Assembly (NCBI RefSeq): GCF_900112615.1
Contig: NZ_FOMK01000002.1
Location: forward strand, 744,001 to 808,000
Length of the DNA stretch: 64,000 nucleotides
Origin: Chitinophaga sp. CF118
GTDB lineage: Bacteria > Bacteroidota > Bacteroidia > Chitinophagales > Chitinophagaceae
Direction of reading: 5' to 3'
Positions 60,785 to 64,000 of this stretch are shown here, piece after piece (the first letter of the stretch is position 1; each line of letters starts with the position of its first letter). Below the pieces are notes generated by a model, which made no database searches, had not been told where the DNA came from, and saw nothing but the letters and a program-made list of their open reading frames with translations. The position numbers and the translations under genes were made by a program.

Positions 60785-61948
60785 TTAAATGCAGAGAAAG
60801 GGGTTTTGCCAACCTGACACGGATTCGTTATGGATCAATTCAAATTCTTTCGCATCATAGCGCATTCCTCTGCCTTGGTCAAGAATAATTTTGTGTATTT
60901 TATTTCCTGTTGTGGTAATTTTAATAATGTTTGATACCGGTAAAGCAAATCCTGAGGAAGGATAAAAATTCTTCTCACCCCTGGGACCATTGATGATGCC
61001 AGTTCTTAATAACTGCTTAACGGTATCCCAATCTCTTTTTTGGGCGTGGGGCAACAACTCTCTCCACATCAGTCCTGCTTCATATCCCATTAAAGCATAC
61101 ATATTAGCTGGCTGATGCGCAATACTCTCAAACTTCTTTACAAATACCTGATTGGCTTTGTTTTCATCTTCACGCATCCACATCATGGATGTATATATTT
61201 GCAGGTCTGTATGTTTTATATCATCAAGCACATCATCATATGCCATTGTTTCATTAATCAGTAATGGTATCTTTTTATGGAAACCACTCTCGATCCATTT
61301 TTCAAGGAACCTGGTTCCCATGTTGCCGGCAAATATCGCATGTACGTAAGGAGGGGCATCTTTTGACAGTTGATCAAAAATAGCATCCAGTTCCATGCGG
61401 TCCGGCTCATTATGATCAAATGGCAATACATTAAAACTGATCTGCGTACCGCCTGCTGCTGCTACTCCCTGTTGAAATGCACTAGTCAGATGATAACCTG
61501 CTTCATATATTGGCATTATCATACGTCCACCGTTCCCCAGGTTACTTTGTGCCCAATGGCCCAATGCATACTGTGATTGCCATAACTGGTGCGATGCATA
61601 GAATACATCAGGACTCAGGTAAGGAAAATGCGGGATATATTCCCCCATATCAAAGAAGAAAGCGGGTTTCTTATCACTTTCAATTAACGGGATCAATCCG
61701 GGTGCAGCTTTGTAGCTGATCAAACCAGACAATATATCCACCCTGTTAAAAAAGAGCAGTTTACGGGCAGCAGCAACAGATGCTTCCACCCCTCCCATTT
61801 GGGTATACTCAAACATAAACTGTACAGACCTTTGGCGTACAGGATCAAGACCCATACCCAACAACCATCCTGTAACCAGGTGGCTGGAGTAATGCGGATA
61901 AATACCAGAATAAGGAGAGAGAAACCCAAAAGTGAGGGGTGGCTTCAT
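60785..61948 (-). CDS. LivK-like periplasmic-binding-fold protein without signal peptide
   Basis: A 387-residue type I periplasmic-binding-protein fold (receptor family ligand-binding) beginning directly at the first strand (LTFGFLSPYSGIYPHYSSHL). There is no export signal. Further landmarks: VDILSGLISYKAAPGLIPLI, HAIFAGNMGTRFLEKWIESG, GYEAGLMWRELL and the final GPRGEKNFYPSSGFAL. Such proteins usually feed ABC transporters but can be cytosolic sensors, as AmiC is. Here no ABC genes are nearby; it sits 13 bp after the collar protein and 13 bp before the giant surface protein. The ligand is unknown. Confidence 0.78.
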   Translation of the reverse strand: MKPPLTFGFLSPYSGIYPHYSSHLVTGWLLGMGLDPVRQRSVQFMFEYTQMGGVEASVAAARKLLFFNRVDILSGLISYKAAPGLIPLIESDKKPAFFFDMGEYIPHFPYLSPDVFYASHQLWQSQYALGHWAQSNLGNGGRMIMPIYEAGYHLTSAFQQGVAAAGGTQISFNVLPFDHNEPDRMELDAIFDQLSKDAPPYVHAIFAGNMGTRFLEKWIESGFHKKIPLLINETMAYDDVLDDIKHTDLQIYTSMMWMREDENKANQVFVKKFESIAHQPANMYALMGYEAGLMWRELLPHAQKRDWDTVKQLLRTGIINGPRGEKNFYPSSGFALPVSNIIKITTTGNKIHKIILDQGRGMRYDAKEFELIHNESVSGWQNPFLCI

Positions 61949-61961
61949 ACTATACTACTAA

Positions 61962-62552
61962 TTAATTACGGCTAGGGTAAACACCTTCAAAAGCAATAAC
62001 ATAAGATATCGCCAGGTAAGGGTCCTGGGTAGCTACAGGGGTGTTGCTACCAGTAAGACCAATAGTCACATTACCAGTTACAGTGTCTGCGGCTAGTGTT
62101 GTACTACCATTTTTCACAGCATAACCTTTGATGGTAGAGGCAGTTGGGCCAGATCCTGTTTGAGGCAAAGCTGCAGGTACAAGCGTAGGACCCGGAATGT
62201 TAGTAGTACCAGTCGCAGTTGATGCTGATGGCGTTACAACCAGGGTACTTACATCCGCGGTATGCGTATGTGACGGCAGGTTGTTGAGCGTCAGTATCAC
62301 TGATTCTGCACCACCAGTCTGCCCTAAATCATAATTTGAACGACCGGGAGCCTGCCCTTGTCCTATAAGTGCACGTCCTCTCAGATCAGGTAAGGCAAAG
62401 GTAGTCTGGCCATCACCACCATAAGTGGTCCCTATCAGAGAAAACAAAGGTTGATTTTGAGCGATAGACACGAGTTGGCCCATACAGAACGCCCAACCAC
62501 GAGGTGCGTAATTGCCGGCAAAAGCCATAATCATTGCAACAAAAGGTTCCAT
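61962..62552 (-). CDS. Phage tail collar domain protein (MdpB-like)
   Basis: A 196-residue protein of the microcystin-dependent protein/phage-collar family. The N-terminal 55 residues carry the strongly conserved MIMAFAGNYAPRGWAFCMGQ, then QLVSIAQNQPLFSLIGTTYG and GDGQTTFALPDLRGRALIGQ. The middle has LPSHTHTADVST. The C-terminus DPYLAISYVIAFEGVYPSRN is also typical. Such proteins are found outside prophages in Bacteroidota, often in groups; function unknown, possibly surface or fibre-tip. No other phage genes lie here. It is part of a reverse-strand run with the LivK-like gene, 13 bp downstream. Confidence 0.9.
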   Translation of the reverse strand: MEPFVAMIMAFAGNYAPRGWAFCMGQLVSIAQNQPLFSLIGTTYGGDGQTTFALPDLRGRALIGQGQAPGRSNYDLGQTGGAESVILTLNNLPSHTHTADVSTLVVTPSASTATGTTNIPGPTLVPAALPQTGSGPTASTIKGYAVKNGSTTLAADTVTGNVTIGLTGSNTPVATQDPYLAISYVIAFEGVYPSRN

Positions 62553-62599
62553 AAAAATTAAGATATTTTGATGAGAAAATAAACCAGATAATAAAACAA

Positions 62600-63751
62600 T
62601 TATGCCTTACCGTTACTAAAATCAGGGAAGCTAACTACAGCGCCTCCACGCTTTGCAGATAACACCGCCAATGGCCCGATAACGCTGTTGGTAGCGGCTG
62701 CATATACACTACGGGTAGACTGCTGTATTCCGTTGATGAAATCCTGCAACGCAAGCGCTACATTATCATTTTCCGGACTGTGTTTGAAACGTTCATTACG
62801 CACAGCAATCGTATATTCCTGCAGGTAAGGCTTATCAGCTTCCCATACGTGGTTAACTGCATCTTTCTTATAAATTGATTTAGAAACATCCATCCAGCTG
62901 CCTTCACTTCCTTTAACGTGAAAACCAGTAGACAGATCTCCTGCTCCCGATTGCAACTGCACTGTTTGTCCCGTTGCAGTTGTCAGCGTAATAGTCTCCA
63001 GCGTACCACTGGTAAAGAACAAACGGGCATCACCTGTTTTAGGGTGCGGCCTGTTAACCACATACTGCTGTTTCTCTTTTGTAGTACGCAACGATACAAA
63101 TGCATTACCTGTAATCCGCGCTACTACTGTTGCAGGATATACAGGATAAGGTGTACGCTGGCCATTCAGCTGATAATGATTTGCACCGGCACGTACAGCT
63201 TCCACATTTCCAAAAACACCCTGCTTCACCATATTAGCTGCCACTATCAAATCACTACGATAATTATGTTCATCCAGTGTGAAATACTGACAGCCAGTTT
63301 GCTCACTCGTGCGTACAATGTCCCAATGTTCTGCAAGTGTAGTCCCCATTATGGTTCCACATGCTACATGTTTGTCAGCCAGCATCGCTGCTTTAGCAAT
63401 TTCATAGTGCTGGTGCCAGGGGGCAGCTATCAATACTGCGTCAATATCTTTGCGATCAAGTAATGTTTTGTAAGTATCAGTGTATACGTCCGGACGACTA
63501 TAACCCGCGTTGCTGAATAATTCCAGACCTTTGCGGACAGCTACCGGATCATTATCACAAATCGCTCTCACATCGAGATCTCTATGTTGTAAAGCATGTG
63601 TCAGATATTGTAGTCCCCAGGGGCCAACACCTATAAACGCTATACGTAATCGGGAACCTGTTCCAGCCGACAGATATGAAGGCATTAAAGATAAAACAGG
63701 GGCAAGTATTGCGGCATTCTTTAAGAAATGCCTTCTGCTTGATAAATGCAT
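62600..63751 (-). CDS. Gfo/Idh/MocA family oxidoreductase with Tat-like signal
   Basis: A 383-residue oxidoreductase. A twin-arginine-like leader (HLSSRRHFLKNAAILAPVLS) is followed by the Rossmann domain (RIAFIGVGPWGLQYLTHAL) and the C-terminal GFO_IDH_MocA domain (residues ~160-380), with AAPWHQHYEIAKAAM and DEHNYRSD. The Tat-type leader suggests a folded, cofactor-loaded export to the periplasm. Similar enzymes in Bacteroidota act on sugars or glycans. It precedes the collar gene by 47 bp. A TATCTTTG -7-like motif on the reverse strand (63859-63866) could be its promoter. Confidence 0.85.
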   Translation of the reverse strand: MHLSSRRHFLKNAAILAPVLSLMPSYLSAGTGSRLRIAFIGVGPWGLQYLTHALQHRDLDVRAICDNDPVAVRKGLELFSNAGYSRPDVYTDTYKTLLDRKDIDAVLIAAPWHQHYEIAKAAMLADKHVACGTIMGTTLAEHWDIVRTSEQTGCQYFTLDEHNYRSDLIVAANMVKQGVFGNVEAVRAGANHYQLNGQRTPYPVYPATVVARITGNAFVSLRTTKEKQQYVVNRPHPKTGDARLFFTSGTLETITLTTATGQTVQLQSGAGDLSTGFHVKGSEGSWMDVSKSIYKKDAVNHVWEADKPYLQEYTIAVRNERFKHSPENDNVALALQDFINGIQQSTRSVYAAATNSVIGPLAVLSAKRGGAVVSFPDFSNGKA

Positions 63752-63766
63752 ACTAATTAATTCCTA

Positions 63767-64000
63767 AAGTTGGTATAAGAAAGAAAAGTAGGCTCCAAAA
63801 AACAGATAAAATTAGATGAGGTTTTCTCTAAAGATTAGGGTAAAATTGAATACGGGATCAAAGATATATTATCTTTTCATCAAAAAAAGAGCATTTGAGA
63901 TATGTAGTATTATTACTACATGCTTTATTCTCAAATAAAGAATCTGGAGAACCTTTGCTTGTTAATAAAGTATTGATATACATTAAAAGGCTCCAGGTGG
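63767..64000. other. Right-end non-coding stretch
   Basis: No coding signal seen up to the window end; likely contains the promoter of the 62600 gene. The sequence CAAAGATA (63859-63866) is a reverse-strand TAnnTTTG match, without a clear -33 box. Confidence 0.35.

Noticed and set aside
61962-62552. Prophage indicated by the tail-collar protein
   Set aside because: No integrase, portal, capsid, terminase or lysis gene occurs in the window; MdpB-like proteins are common outside phages in Bacteroidota.

Overview
The window reads as a chromosomal segment of a soil-type Bacteroidota bacterium of the order Chitinophagales, most like Chitinophaga. The supporting features are a PorP/SprF protein, a giant protein with a type IX secretion (T9SS) 'gliding motility' C-terminal domain, a GH18 lipoprotein, many AraC and Crp/Fnr regulators, an ECF sigma factor, start codons without Shine-Dalgarno sequences, and promoters with TAnnTTTG -7 elements. 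The genus is an inference from gene content, not a database match.

Positions 1-18.6 kb are accessory. They hold six AraC-type regulators or fragments, a GH2 glycosidase, SDR enzymes, an epoxide hydrolase, a DUF234 ATPase, an orphan HipB-like antitoxin with two operators, a DMT exporter, a LysR regulator and peptidase E. Three genes here (AraC at 6484, GNAT at 14107, a 'polyvalent kinase' remnant at 15580) are each broken by one in-frame stop. Hairpins followed by tRNA-3'-end-like sequence at 10.4, 15.3 and 16.5 kb suggest old integration scars.

Positions 18.7-32 kb are orderly: rmuC and a 3-methyladenine glycosylase, then a nearly complete purine-degradation cluster. It runs xdhA-xdhB-xdhC, a reverse-strand uricase, then allB-allC-allE-uraD-uraH plus a DUF6986 aldolase/malate-synthase-like protein, mostly with 4-bp start/stop overlaps. 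Together these take (hypo)xanthine through urate, allantoin and allantoate to ureidoglycolate. No dedicated ureidoglycolate enzyme, permease or regulator is visible. Palindromes before xdhA and between uricase and allB are candidate operators. A bacterial class I terpene synthase and a membrane hybrid histidine kinase follow.

Positions 34.8-50.5 kb are mixed: a PfkB kinase, small lipoproteins, an ATP-grasp protein, a GIY-YIG protein, a deoxyinosine glycosylase, GH18, an ECF sigma factor and a thioesterase. Debris of polymorphic toxin systems lies among them: a toxin-tail fragment overlapping a possible immunity gene at 38.1-38.5 kb, and an HNH-like toxin tail overlapping a SMI1/SUKH immunity gene, followed by an RHS-like fragment, at 43.1-44.1 kb. 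Two very long hairpins (41.3 and 48.5 kb) are not explained by any gene.

Positions 50.5-64 kb hold the two loci I find most interesting. One is an EF-G paralogue away from any ribosomal operon, with a promoter, two small leader ORFs and two terminator hairpins ahead of it, a layout that looks like two-step transcription attenuation. The other is a tight reverse-strand cluster: a Tat-type Gfo/Idh/MocA oxidoreductase, a phage-collar (MdpB-like) protein, a LivK-like binding protein without a signal peptide, a 2153-residue Ig-repeat T9SS protein and PorP/SprF.
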